From positions 1 to 8,516 of the forward strand of contig PMMJ01000491.1 in assembly GCA_003162255.1 (NCBI GenBank): a stretch of 8,516 bases of DNA, in the 5' to 3' direction. Source of the stretch: Acidobacteriaceae bacterium. GTDB lineage: Bacteria; Acidobacteriota; Terriglobia; Terriglobales; Acidobacteriaceae. The notes beneath the pieces were generated by a model. It was given only the letters and a program-made list of their open reading frames with translations. It had not been told where the DNA came from and did no database searches. A program made the position numbers and the translations under genes. Below are positions 1-6,603 of the stretch, one piece after another (positions within the stretch are counted from its first letter, which is position 1; the number at the start of each line of letters is the position of its first letter).

Positions 1-237
1 CAGCGGGTGATGAGCCGGGTGGGGCACCTGTCGAATGACGCCCTCGCGGAATTCTTCTCCAGCGACTATGATGGAGGAGCCGAATACTTGGTTTTGGCGC
101 ATTTATCTGAACAGAATAACCATCCCGAAATCGCGCGAGCGGCGGCAGAACAGGCGCTCGGCGCTCGTCAGGGGCTGTGGCACAACCGTGTGCTGCTGGC
201 GACCCAGGCGGAAGCTCTCGCACCCATCCGGCTGTAA
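1..237 (+). CDS. MBL-fold metallo-hydrolase, WalJ/YycJ-like, C-terminal fragment
   Basis: This is the last 78 residues of a protein whose start lies before the window; the frame is open from base 1 and stops with TAA at 235-237. The segment reads RVMSRVGHLSND followed about 20 residues later by LVLAHLSEQNNHPEIA. This pair (GHLSN, then LAHLSxxNN) is typical of the C-terminus of the WalJ/YycJ family of metallo-beta-lactamase-fold proteins, which are cytoplasmic metal-dependent phosphodiesterases or nucleases; the His in LAHLS probably contributes to the metal site. The main HxHxDH motif would lie upstream and cannot be seen, so activity cannot be judged. A nearly contiguous small membrane-protein gene follows 6 bases after the stop, so the two are probably co-transcribed. 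Another branch of the MBL-fold superfamily remains possible. Confidence 0.8.
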   Translation, partial: QRVMSRVGHLSNDALAEFFSSDYDGGAEYLVLAHLSEQNNHPEIARAAAEQALGARQGLWHNRVLLATQAEALAPIRL

Positions 238-243
238 CCTTTT

Positions 244-684
244 ATGACCGAGTGTGTTGAACCGATCGTAGGGAAAATCCTTGCGGGATGGCGCTACGAC
301 ATTTCCGGCCTCGCTCCGGAGATGCGCGGGGACTACGAGTTGCATTTTGCGAGTTGCGAGCACTGCCGCAGCCGCCAGAAAGTGCACCGCATCATCGACA
401 TTTCACTGATTGTGCTGGCTTCGGCATCGGCCGCCGTGTTTCTGCTGGCGTTTGCCGTGATCCGGTATTTTGGACCGCGCCACGCTTTCTGGCTGGAGGT
501 GGGGGCGCTGGCGGGCTTCGCACTGTCGGCGCTGATCTGGCTGATTGTTGCCGTGGCGACTCCAGCGCCCATGGTGATGGTGGATGTGGCCAAGCTAGGG
601 GCGCGCCATGTGCATGACCGGCTGCCGGCGGAGATCCGCGAGCGCTTGCCGGAAGAAATACGCGTGAAGATCACCGGGTCGTAA
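244..684 (+). CDS. small two-helix membrane protein with HX3CX2C zinc-finger-like motif
   Basis: This predicted inner-membrane protein of 146 residues has no assigned function. Its cytoplasmic-looking N-terminus holds His34-X3-Cys38-X2-Cys41 (HFASCEHC), the spacing seen in zinc-binding anti-sigma factors and zf-HC2 domains. Two hydrophobic helices follow, at about 51-73 and 83-106. The tail of about 40 residues is charged and contains a tandem octad, RLPAEIRE (126-133) and RLPEEIRV (134-141). No ECF sigma-factor gene is adjacent, so an anti-sigma role is only a structural analogy; a generic zinc-binding membrane protein is as likely. ATG at 244 lies 6 bases after the upstream stop and has no good Shine-Dalgarno, which suggests translational coupling to the hydrolase gene. 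The only internal ATG option early in the frame (codon 27) would leave the finger but remove the start of the protein. Confidence 0.8.
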   Translation: MTECVEPIVGKILAGWRYDISGLAPEMRGDYELHFASCEHCRSRQKVHRIIDISLIVLASASAAVFLLAFAVIRYFGPRHAFWLEVGALAGFALSALIWLIVAVATPAPMVMVDVAKLGARHVHDRLPAEIRERLPEEIRVKITGS

Positions 685-730
685 GGGCGAAGCGATGAGG
701 TTCGGATACAAATTCCCGATCTAGTCTTCC

Positions 731-759
731 TCCTCAATTGCACAGGTCTTCAATTGCAC
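731..759 (+). repeat. pair of 13-bp direct repeats, 16-bp period
   Basis: TCCTCAATTGCAC at 731-743 and TCTTCAATTGCAC at 747-759 match at 12 of 13 bases, and each contains the palindrome CAATTG. They lie 55-83 bases upstream of the ATG of the outer-membrane-type gene, where an operator for a regulator binding successive DNA turns could sit. No consensus -35/-10 pair could be placed with confidence next to them. A regulatory role is inference; a chance or neutral duplication is possible. Confidence 0.35.
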
Positions 760-801
760 CGTTCAAGAGCCTTATTTCTCACGCGTGAATCTTAAGTGCA
801 T

Positions 802-806
802 GAGGA
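802..806 (+). promoter_or_regulatory. ribosome binding site deciding the 814 start
   Basis: GAGGA sits 7 bases before ATG 814. It favours that ATG over the in-frame GTG at 796, from which translation would add six residues in front of a clean signal peptide. Confidence 0.6.
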
Positions 807-813
807 ATGTGAC

Positions 814-2157
814 ATGCGGGCGCTGATTTTGTGTTTCTTCATAATCAACGCGTGGGCAGCTTTCGCTGGAGCGCAGGAAGCCGTTCAAGACGTTCATACG
901 AGCCGCCTGCAAACGCAGCCCAAGCAAGATCAGACGCAACAAAAGACAGACACGCCGGACATGGACATGCAAGGCATGGATATGTCGCAGCCGGTGCCGG
1001 CGTGGATGCCCTCGCCCCATGCTGGTTCGGGCACCGGCTGGCAGCCAGCGGCGACGATCAGCCATTTGTGGATGAAATCGTCGGGAGCTTGGGATCTGAT
1101 GGCGCACGGCGCGGTCTTTGCGGATTACAACCAGCAAGGTGGCCCACGCGGCTCGGGCAAAGCTGAGTCGGTAAACTGGCTGATGCTGATGGAGCAGCGC
1201 AAACTGGGTAGCGGCAGCATCATGTTTCGCGAGATGTTTTCTGGCGAATCATTGACCGCGCCGCATCCGGGATTTCCCGAGCTTTTCCAGACAGGCGAGA
1301 CCTATCACGGTCAACCGCTGGTCGATCACCAGCATCCGCACAACGTGTTTTCTGAACTCTCCCTCTTTTATACCCTCCCGTTCAACGGAAAAGTTTCCTG
1401 GCTGTTCTATGGCGCGGCTGCGGGCGAGCCGGCGCTCGGTCCCGTGGCTTACATGCACCGGGCTTCTGCGTCGGAGTTGCCGATGGCGCCGTTGTCTCAT
1501 CATCTGCAGGATTCCACTCACACCAGCTTCGGAGTGATCACCACCGGGCTGACTATAGACCGGTTCAGGCTGGAAGGCTCGGTGTTCAACGGCCGCGAGC
1601 CGGACGAAAAGCGTTACGGCATTCAGTTCGCGCCCCTCGATTCCTGGTCGGCGCGCCTGAGCCTGGCCGCATCGCGCAACTGGACGACTCAATACAGCTA
1701 CGGACGGCTGGAGCGTCCCGAGGCTTTGGAACCGGGCAGCCAGCGCCGGCAAACGGCTTCAGCAGAATATGTACGGCCATTTGCGAACGGTTCGTGGGCA
1801 ACGTCGGTAGTGTGGGGACGAGTGCATAAGGAACTTGAGAACCGCAATCTGAACGGTTATTTGCTGGAGACAACGGTGAACTTCAAGTCACGCAATTATG
1901 CGTTCTCGCGGATGGAACTGGTCGACAAGGACGAGTTATTCCCCAATAATCCCTTGCTTCCAAGCTTTCGCATTGGAGCCTACACTCTTGGCGAGGTGCG
2001 CGACCTCGTCCAAAGCCGGCTCTGGCAGTTGGCGGTGGGCGCAGACTTTACGTTTTACTCGAAACCGACGGCACTAGACTCCGCCTACGGGCAAAATCCG
2101 GTGTCGTTCCAGATTTTCCTGAGGGTACCCCCGCCTGTAAGCGATCACGGCCATTAA
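814..2157 (+). CDS. predicted outer-membrane beta-barrel protein with Met/His-rich segments
   Basis: The product is an exported protein of 447 residues. Residues 1-20 form a signal peptide (MRALILCFF..., cleavage expected after AGA, before Gln21). The mature N-terminus is polar and carries MDMQGMDM at about 50-57, recalling the Met/Asp repeats of copper-resistance outer-membrane proteins such as PcoB/CopB. The rest is rich in alternating aromatic and hydrophobic residues and Gly, as in a transmembrane beta-barrel. Conserved-looking patches are DHQHPHNVF (His172, 174, 176), GEPALGPVAYMHRAS, SHHLQDSTHTSFG (His229, 230, 236) and EGSVFNGREPDEKRYG. The frame ends in FQIFLRV, a plausible last strand, then a tail SDHGH. 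I recall similar uncharacterised proteins in proteobacterial and acidobacterial metal-resistance neighbourhoods, but no efflux or copper gene is visible here. Metal binding or transport is inference. ATG 814 is chosen for its ribosome binding site and signal peptide; the frame also offers GTG at 796. Confidence 0.82.
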   Translation: MRALILCFFIINAWAAFAGAQEAVQDVHTSRLQTQPKQDQTQQKTDTPDMDMQGMDMSQPVPAWMPSPHAGSGTGWQPAATISHLWMKSSGAWDLMAHGAVFADYNQQGGPRGSGKAESVNWLMLMEQRKLGSGSIMFREMFSGESLTAPHPGFPELFQTGETYHGQPLVDHQHPHNVFSELSLFYTLPFNGKVSWLFYGAAAGEPALGPVAYMHRASASELPMAPLSHHLQDSTHTSFGVITTGLTIDRFRLEGSVFNGREPDEKRYGIQFAPLDSWSARLSLAASRNWTTQYSYGRLERPEALEPGSQRRQTASAEYVRPFANGSWATSVVWGRVHKELENRNLNGYLLETTVNFKSRNYAFSRMELVDKDELFPNNPLLPSFRIGAYTLGEVRDLVQSRLWQLAVGADFTFYSKPTALDSAYGQNPVSFQIFLRVPPPVSDHGH

Positions 2158-2220
2158 TCCACACGATCTGCTGTTGCAGCCCGCGTCATTGCCAAACGGG
2201 GTTCCGAAGGAAGATCTGGA

Positions 2221-2256
2221 ATGACGGAACTCGAATTTAGGCGCAAAATCTTTTAG
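2221..2256 (+). CDS. possible 11-codon upstream ORF (leader peptide)
   Basis: ATG 2221 is preceded by AAGGAAG (2207-2213) at a 7-base spacing, a better Shine-Dalgarno than that of the gene downstream. The frame encodes MTELEFRRKIF and stops with TAG at 2254-2256, 11 bases before ATG 2268. It could couple or attenuate translation of the membrane-protein gene. It has no attenuator-like codon run and may be fortuitous. Confidence 0.2.
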   Translation: MTELEFRRKIF

Positions 2257-2267
2257 GCGCAGAATCT
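2236..2267 (+). repeat. 16-bp tandem duplication abutting a start codon
   Basis: TTTAGGCGCAAAATCT (2236-2251) is followed directly by TTTAGGCGCAGAATCT (2252-2267). They match at 15 of 16 bases with no gap, and the second copy ends at the base before ATG 2268. The second copy supplies the only SD-like AGG for that start and the TAG that ends the small upstream ORF. Confidence 0.85.
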
Positions 2268-2693
2268 ATGGCAATGGGTCCCGCGGTACGGCTAGTGCGG
2301 CAAGTTCAGATCGCCTTGCTGGTGAGCATCGCGCTGTACGCGGCAGCAGGGGAAAGGCTTGCGCGGACGGTGGCCCACAATCCAACGAATACTCTGTTTC
2401 ACGCCCTTTCCTTTATTTCGATCAGCCTCGTGGGCGCGACCGTGGTGGTGCGCCGGACGCTGGTCTCGCCGTCCGAAGCGCTGCTGCAAGAAAGCTCCGG
2501 CGACAGTGTTGCGCTGACGCGTTGGAGAACAGGCTATCTCTTCTTGTACGCGCTGTGCGAGTTGTTGGGCGTGTTTGGGCTCATCCTGCGTATGTCCGGC
2601 TTCACGCTTGCAAACGTCTGGGGTTTCTATCTGGGTGGATTTCTGCTACTCCTGCTGTACTCTCCGCAAGCGCCCCGCTCCGAACGCAGCTGA
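2268..2693 (+). CDS. four-helix integral membrane protein, unknown function
   Basis: The product has 141 residues and is strongly hydrophobic. Helices fall at about 11-28, 43-61, 88-108 and 113-132. The middle hydrophilic loop (about 62-87, RRTLVSPSEALLQESSGDSVALTRWRTGY) lies between helices 2 and 3. The last residues are basic and polar (PQAPRSERS), presumably cytoplasmic. I do not recognise a named family. Similar short membrane proteins with an RRTLV-PSEA loop and a W-R-x-GY start of helix 3 seem to occur in acidobacterial genomes, but that is from memory. ATG 2268 follows the tandem repeat with AGGCG 8 bases upstream, a weak Shine-Dalgarno; a second in-frame ATG lies at 2274. The gene is convergent with the kinase gene, their stop codons being 36 bases apart. 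Confidence 0.72.
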   Translation: MAMGPAVRLVRQVQIALLVSIALYAAAGERLARTVAHNPTNTLFHALSFISISLVGATVVVRRTLVSPSEALLQESSGDSVALTRWRTGYLFLYALCELLGVFGLILRMSGFTLANVWGFYLGGFLLLLLYSPQAPRSERS

Positions 2694-2729
2694 TCTGGAT
2701 CGGTGGCCCGCGTCAAACTCGATAACCAC
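2694..2729. other. convergent gap between stop codons, no terminator seen
   Basis: These 36 bases separate two facing stop codons. Apart from a short GATCTGGATC palindrome at its left edge there is no GC-rich stem followed by a T-run on either strand, so transcripts from the two genes may overlap or depend on Rho. Confidence 0.5.
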
Positions 2730-5531
2730 TTAAGGCTGTTTTGGCTGCCACAGCGGCTCGCTGCCGAGTGAATGATAAAAGCCCCACCCCGCCAGAGCGA
2801 CTATGCTGAGCAGCGCAAACATCGTTGCGCCGAAATACCAGGCGGAAAAATCCCCAGTGAACGGAACACTTTGAAACAGATCGACGGTGAAGATCGCGCA
2901 TGCCAGCGACACCAGCCCGAAGCGATACATGATCAGGGCCAGGATGAGGTAAACCGCAATCAACGTAGGCGCGTCGACCGCGAGATGATTCGAGCCTGGC
3001 AACCTTAAGGCCGTAAAAGTCCCGACAAAGACGATGGCGGCCAGCCAGTCTCTCTTGAGCACTACCTTCGCTGCCAGAAAGAGCAGGAAGAACTCCAATG
3101 TCCCGAGAATTGACGACGGGACCTGAGAGAGCCATGCGCCAACAGCGCGACGCGCGCCCACTAGATAGTCGGTGGAATACAGATTGGGCGAGGCTCCCAC
3201 TTTCATCAGTGCAAACTCGTTGACTTTGAAAACCACAATCCAGATCACGCCCAGCAGTACGCCAAACAGGATGTCGCGGCCGACCAGCGAATCGCGCACC
3301 CGCCCTGTCAGCAAACGGCTCCACGAAATGATGGACTGTGGCCAATAGCGGCGGACGTAGGGTTCGAGGGCAAGATACATAACGAAGACCAAGCCCGAGA
3401 GGAACAAGGCGGTGCTGAGGGCGAGAACCATGGGCATGAGAGTTCCGAATCCGGGCGCCAGATGGCTGCGCAGCGCCCACAGCGCGATCATCAGGCCAAA
3501 AACGATCTTGGCCAGGCGCAAAGCGCCCTCGCGGTCTCCGCGGCCCTGCCGGTAATTACGCCGCGCCAACCACACGCCTCCCACCAGCAACCCCACTCCA
3601 AGGACGAGGAACACGATTTCGCTTGCCTTCTTCGCGGCGGATTCTGGCGGCGACTGCATTCGCGGCGCCTCGGTCCAGTCGCCGATCAGGTAAAAGTAGA
3701 CGGGCTTGCCCTGGAAAGCAGCGGCCTCAATGCGCAAGGGCCGCTCGGTGCCGGGCCATCTTCCCGTCCAGGCAGCGCGGGTGTCGGGTGACGCCAGCGA
3801 ATTCCAGATCGGCTGTGTCGGCTGAAACTGCGCCGGATCAAGCTCCGCAGCGGTGAATAGAATCTTCCAATCGAACGGCTGCGTGGCTGTGGCCGGCGGA
3901 TTTGCGATCTCCGGAGGTATGGCTTCGAATGCCGCCAGGCGGCCTTGTGGATCGAGTTGAAGACGGACCATTCCCGACTGGGTTGGCGCCGGATCGGTCT
4001 GATCCACCATTCCCGGTGTGAGCAGCGGGAAGTTATGAAGGCCGCTGGCGACTAGAGGCTCGGGACTCTGCCGGTATAAGAACTCCAGCACCGACGGCCG
4101 ATCTTGCAGCATTTGATCCCATTGGGGACGGGGCTGGTCGTGCTTCTCGACGTAGCGGACGAAACTCATGTCGTAGTCGAAGTCGAAAAAACTGTCCGCC
4201 GGCTTGCCTGCATATCCAAAGCGCGCAATCATCTCGCGGGCTTTCTGCGCCAGCACTTCGGGCGACTGCTCCACGCCCATCCGATCTAGCGCGCTGTGCT
4301 GGATGGCGACATAGACTGCGCCCGCCAGTCCGATCAGAATCGCGGCCAGGCATGCCATGGCAATCCGCGAAGCCAGACCCGCCGTTTCGCCGGCCGCAGC
4401 CACCATTTCTGGAGAGGGCGTTTCGCCCGCAGCCAAAGCGGCCGCCAGTGGATCTCCGCCCGGAAGTGCGCCCGCCACTCTGAGCGCGGACTCCGGACGG
4501 CTGCCCGGTTCCGCTTCCAGGCACCGGAGAATGACGCGCTCAATCGCCGGATCGAGGTCTTTCACCACCGAGGAAGGTTTGCTCGGAGTGGAGGTCCCGC
4601 CGCGCACCAATTCGGCCAGAGCTTCGGCGGTAAACGCCCGCTTACCGGTGAAGACTTCATAAAGAACCAGACCCAGCGAGTATAGGTCGCTCTGCGCGGT
4701 CACTTCCTTGCCCGCGAGTTGTTCGGGCGCCATGTAAGCGGGGGTTCCGCTGCGGATGTCAGCGCCCTGAATCTGATCGGTGAGTCCGGCGAGGCCAAAG
4801 TCCGTCATCACCACTTGGCCCCGCCCGTCGAGCATGATGTTGGCGGGTTTCAAATCGCGATGCAGAACGCCTTTGGCATGGGCGGCGGCCAACCCGGCGC
4901 AGAGCTGGCGGGCGATGTCGAGCGCCTTGTCTTGCGGCAAGCGGCCGATGCGCCTCAGCAGCGACGCCAGATCTTCGCCGTCCACATATTCCATGGTGAA
5001 AAAAGTGTGTCCGTCGACTTCTCCAACGTCGTACACGCGGCAGACATTGGGATGGGAAACGTGGCGCGCGATGCGGACTTCATTCCGGAAACGATCGAGC
5101 AGACTTTCGTCGCGGGATGCTTCCTCGGGCAGGAACTTGAGCGCGACCGGTTGGCCAAGCGTGAGGTCATCGGCGCGATATACCTCGCCCATGCCGCCTT
5201 TTCCAAGCAGCGCGATAATGCGGTAACGTCCCGCCAGCAAACACCCAGGAAGAAAGCGTCCTTCGTTCAGAGAAAATGCGGACGATGGCGGTCGCGAAGA
5301 CGAGGACGAAGCCGGCCGCGGAGGATTCGCCGATTTGACCGCTGCGAATTCCAGAGTCGCAACATCGTCGGTAGAAATCTTTGGCGACGCACCCTGCGGA
5401 GTGGTCATCGTTACCGCAGCGTCGGACGCTGACGTGAGCGTCGCATCCTCCGACCCCACCGGCGCTCCGCAGGCGGAGCAGAAGCGGCTCGCGATCGGCA
5501 CTTCAGCGCTACAGGCGGCACAGCGGGACAT
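2730..5531 (-). CDS. zinc-ribbon Ser/Thr protein kinase with periplasmic and polytopic membrane domains
   Basis: This 933-residue membrane-bound Hanks-type kinase would phosphorylate Ser/Thr on unknown cytoplasmic targets. In order: zinc ribbon at 4-21 (Cys4, Cys7, Cys18, Cys21); Ser/Thr/Pro-rich linker to about 95; kinase domain at about 103-355 with GKGGMG (110-115), VALK Lys132, alpha-C Glu151, HRDLKPAN (224-231, catalytic Asp226), DFG (244-246) and APE (268-270), so all key residues are present. A first membrane helix lies at about 389-409, then a roughly 225-residue segment probably outside the cytoplasm (FDFDYDMSFVRYVE, LEFLYRQSPEPL), then about nine more helices from residue 638 to the end. 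The last part resembles, in layout only, CPBP-type membrane proteins. The ATG complementary to 5529-5531 is chosen because GGCGGAG lies 6 bases upstream and the zinc ribbon starts at residue 4; a frame extension to 5705 adds 58 residues that look non-coding. The gene is divergent from map. The kinase call is firm; ligand and substrates are unknown. Confidence 0.93.
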   Translation of the reverse strand: MSRCAACSAEVPIASRFCSACGAPVGSEDATLTSASDAAVTMTTPQGASPKISTDDVATLEFAAVKSANPPRPASSSSSRPPSSAFSLNEGRFLPGCLLAGRYRIIALLGKGGMGEVYRADDLTLGQPVALKFLPEEASRDESLLDRFRNEVRIARHVSHPNVCRVYDVGEVDGHTFFTMEYVDGEDLASLLRRIGRLPQDKALDIARQLCAGLAAAHAKGVLHRDLKPANIMLDGRGQVVMTDFGLAGLTDQIQGADIRSGTPAYMAPEQLAGKEVTAQSDLYSLGLVLYEVFTGKRAFTAEALAELVRGGTSTPSKPSSVVKDLDPAIERVILRCLEAEPGSRPESALRVAGALPGGDPLAAALAAGETPSPEMVAAAGETAGLASRIAMACLAAILIGLAGAVYVAIQHSALDRMGVEQSPEVLAQKAREMIARFGYAGKPADSFFDFDYDMSFVRYVEKHDQPRPQWDQMLQDRPSVLEFLYRQSPEPLVASGLHNFPLLTPGMVDQTDPAPTQSGMVRLQLDPQGRLAAFEAIPPEIANPPATATQPFDWKILFTAAELDPAQFQPTQPIWNSLASPDTRAAWTGRWPGTERPLRIEAAAFQGKPVYFYLIGDWTEAPRMQSPPESAAKKASEIVFLVLGVGLLVGGVWLARRNYRQGRGDREGALRLAKIVFGLMIALWALRSHLAPGFGTLMPMVLALSTALFLSGLVFVMYLALEPYVRRYWPQSIISWSRLLTGRVRDSLVGRDILFGVLLGVIWIVVFKVNEFALMKVGASPNLYSTDYLVGARRAVGAWLSQVPSSILGTLEFFLLFLAAKVVLKRDWLAAIVFVGTFTALRLPGSNHLAVDAPTLIAVYLILALIMYRFGLVSLACAIFTVDLFQSVPFTGDFSAWYFGATMFALLSIVALAGWGFYHSLGSEPLWQPKQP

Positions 5532-5537
5532 GAATTT

Positions 5538-5544
5538 CTCCGCC
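5538..5544 (-). promoter_or_regulatory. ribosome binding site deciding the kinase start
   Basis: On the minus strand GGCGGAG lies 6 bases before the ATG at 5531, which supports that start over in-frame codons as far out as 5705. Confidence 0.6.
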
Positions 5545-5719
5545 GATAGTGTAACCCGAGGTGGGCGGAAAGCGTGGTCCAGTCGTAGTCGCTCCCCGCA
5601 TTGGCTGGGATTCGCCTCTTCAGAACATGCGGTAGTTCTCGAAAAAGCCGCGCGCTTAGCAGCACCTATCCCAAACTCCCACTTATGCGGTAACTTTCTA
5701 TTCATGTCCCCGTCACGAA

Positions 5720-5724
5720 GGGAG
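5720..5724 (+). promoter_or_regulatory. ribosome binding site for the TTG start of map
   Basis: GGGAG lies 7 bases before TTG 5732. The next in-frame ATG (5765) lacks such a site and would remove the conserved N-terminal strand of the enzyme. Confidence 0.65.
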
Positions 5725-5731
5725 TCGAACC

Positions 5732-6475
5732 TTGAGCATTCAGGATGAGCAGGAACTACTTGCCATGAAAGCGGCCGGCCGCGTCGTCCGCATGGTGCTC
5801 GATGCGATGAAGGCGGAAGTGCGGCTGGGCGTCACGACTCGATATCTCGATGAAGTCGGCGCGCGCGTGATGCAGGAGAATGGAGCGCGCTCCGCGCCGT
5901 CGATGGTGTACCAGTTTCCGGGCGCGAGTTGCATCAGTCTGAATGATGAGGCAGTCCACGGGATTCCAGGTGAGCGAAAGCTTGAGGAAGGCGACCTGGT
6001 GAAACTTGACGTGACGGTCGAAAAGGATGGCTACATGGCCGACGCCGCCATTACCGTGCCCGTGGGCCGTGTTAGTAAGCAGGCTGAGCAACTAATGGCC
6101 TGCGCGGAGCGGGCGTTCCACAAGGCAATGTTGGTTGCTCGCGCCGGATTCCGCGTGTTTGAAATCGGAAAGATGGTGGAACGCGAGGTGCGTAAGTCCG
6201 GGTTCGCCGTCGTCCGCGAGTTAGGGGGACACGGCATTGGGCGCACCATCCACGAGTTGCCGCATGTCCCAAACTATCTTGATCCGCAGGCCCGCCAGAT
6301 CATGAACGAGGGCCTGGTCATCACCGTGGAGCCGATCATCTCCAGCGGTTCCGGGCGGGTGTTTACGGATAAAGATGGCTGGACGGTGCGGACGGGCGAT
6401 CACGCACTTTCGGCCCATTTTGAACATACTCTGGTGATTACTTCCGGCGCGCCCATTTTGTTGACTGCCGGCTAA
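5732..6475 (+). CDS. map: type I methionine aminopeptidase
   Basis: This cytosolic dimetal enzyme removes the initiator Met from new proteins after deformylation. It has 247 residues, close to the usual length of short type I bacterial enzymes with no N-terminal zinc-finger extension. All five metal ligands are visible: Asp93 (KLDVTV), Asp104 (ADAAIT), His167 (GGHGIG), Glu200 (TVEP) and Glu231 (HFEHT). The substrate-side histidines His76 (NDEAVHGIP) and His174 (TIHELPHVPN) are also present. The start is TTG 5732, preceded by GGGAG at a 7-base spacing; the N-terminus from there (SIQDEQELLAMKAAGRVV) matches the family pattern, whereas ATG 5765 would truncate it. It is not in the common secY-adk-map-infA setting: it stands alone, divergent from a kinase gene and followed by a 128-base gap, so it may be a second copy in this genome. 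Confidence 0.96.
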   Translation: MSIQDEQELLAMKAAGRVVRMVLDAMKAEVRLGVTTRYLDEVGARVMQENGARSAPSMVYQFPGASCISLNDEAVHGIPGERKLEEGDLVKLDVTVEKDGYMADAAITVPVGRVSKQAEQLMACAERAFHKAMLVARAGFRVFEIGKMVEREVRKSGFAVVRELGGHGIGRTIHELPHVPNYLDPQARQIMNEGLVITVEPIISSGSGRVFTDKDGWTVRTGDHALSAHFEHTLVITSGAPILLTAG

Positions 6476-6603
6476 GCTAACCGACTGCGGAATCCACCGT
6501 CCATGTGGTAAACAGGTCTCCAATCGCGCCGATTTCGTTTAGCGTTCGATGTTTTTCGAAATAGACTCGCCCGCTGGACCGTTAGCTTGAATGTGAGTGA
6601 CCA

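Larger units (their letters stand above)
5532..5731. promoter_or_regulatory. divergent promoter region, kinase gene and map
   Basis: The 200 bases between the kinase ATG (minus strand) and the map TTG (plus strand) must hold both promoters if each gene has its own. A possible -10 for the kinase is TACACT, complementary to 5548-5553, but no good -35 matches it and the leader would be very short. For map I see only an AT-rich stretch around 5683-5705 without a convincing hexamer pair. No operator-like inverted repeat stands out. Confidence 0.4.

Noticed and set aside
2158..2200. Small CTGCTGTTGCAG hairpin after the barrel gene as a terminator
   Set aside because: The stem is only four base pairs and no T-run follows it.
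2713..3480. 255-residue minus-strand open frame
   Set aside because: It overlaps the kinase C-terminus in another frame and reads as Arg/Ser-rich noise, while the overlapped frame gives clean transmembrane helices.
4719..5432. 237-residue plus-strand open frame
   Set aside because: It is antisense to the kinase domain, whose motifs are intact, and its translation has no recognisable domain; it arises from GC-rich codon bias.
5532..5705. N-terminal extension of the kinase by 58 residues
   Set aside because: The extension has no recognisable domain, the zinc ribbon begins right after ATG 5531, and that ATG has a good Shine-Dalgarno; the extra stretch lies in the divergent promoter region.
6474..6588. 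8-bp inverted repeat AAGCTAAC / GTTAGCTT flanking the map downstream gap
   Set aside because: The arms are short and over 90 bases apart, with no target duplication or transposase; chance is sufficient to explain them.
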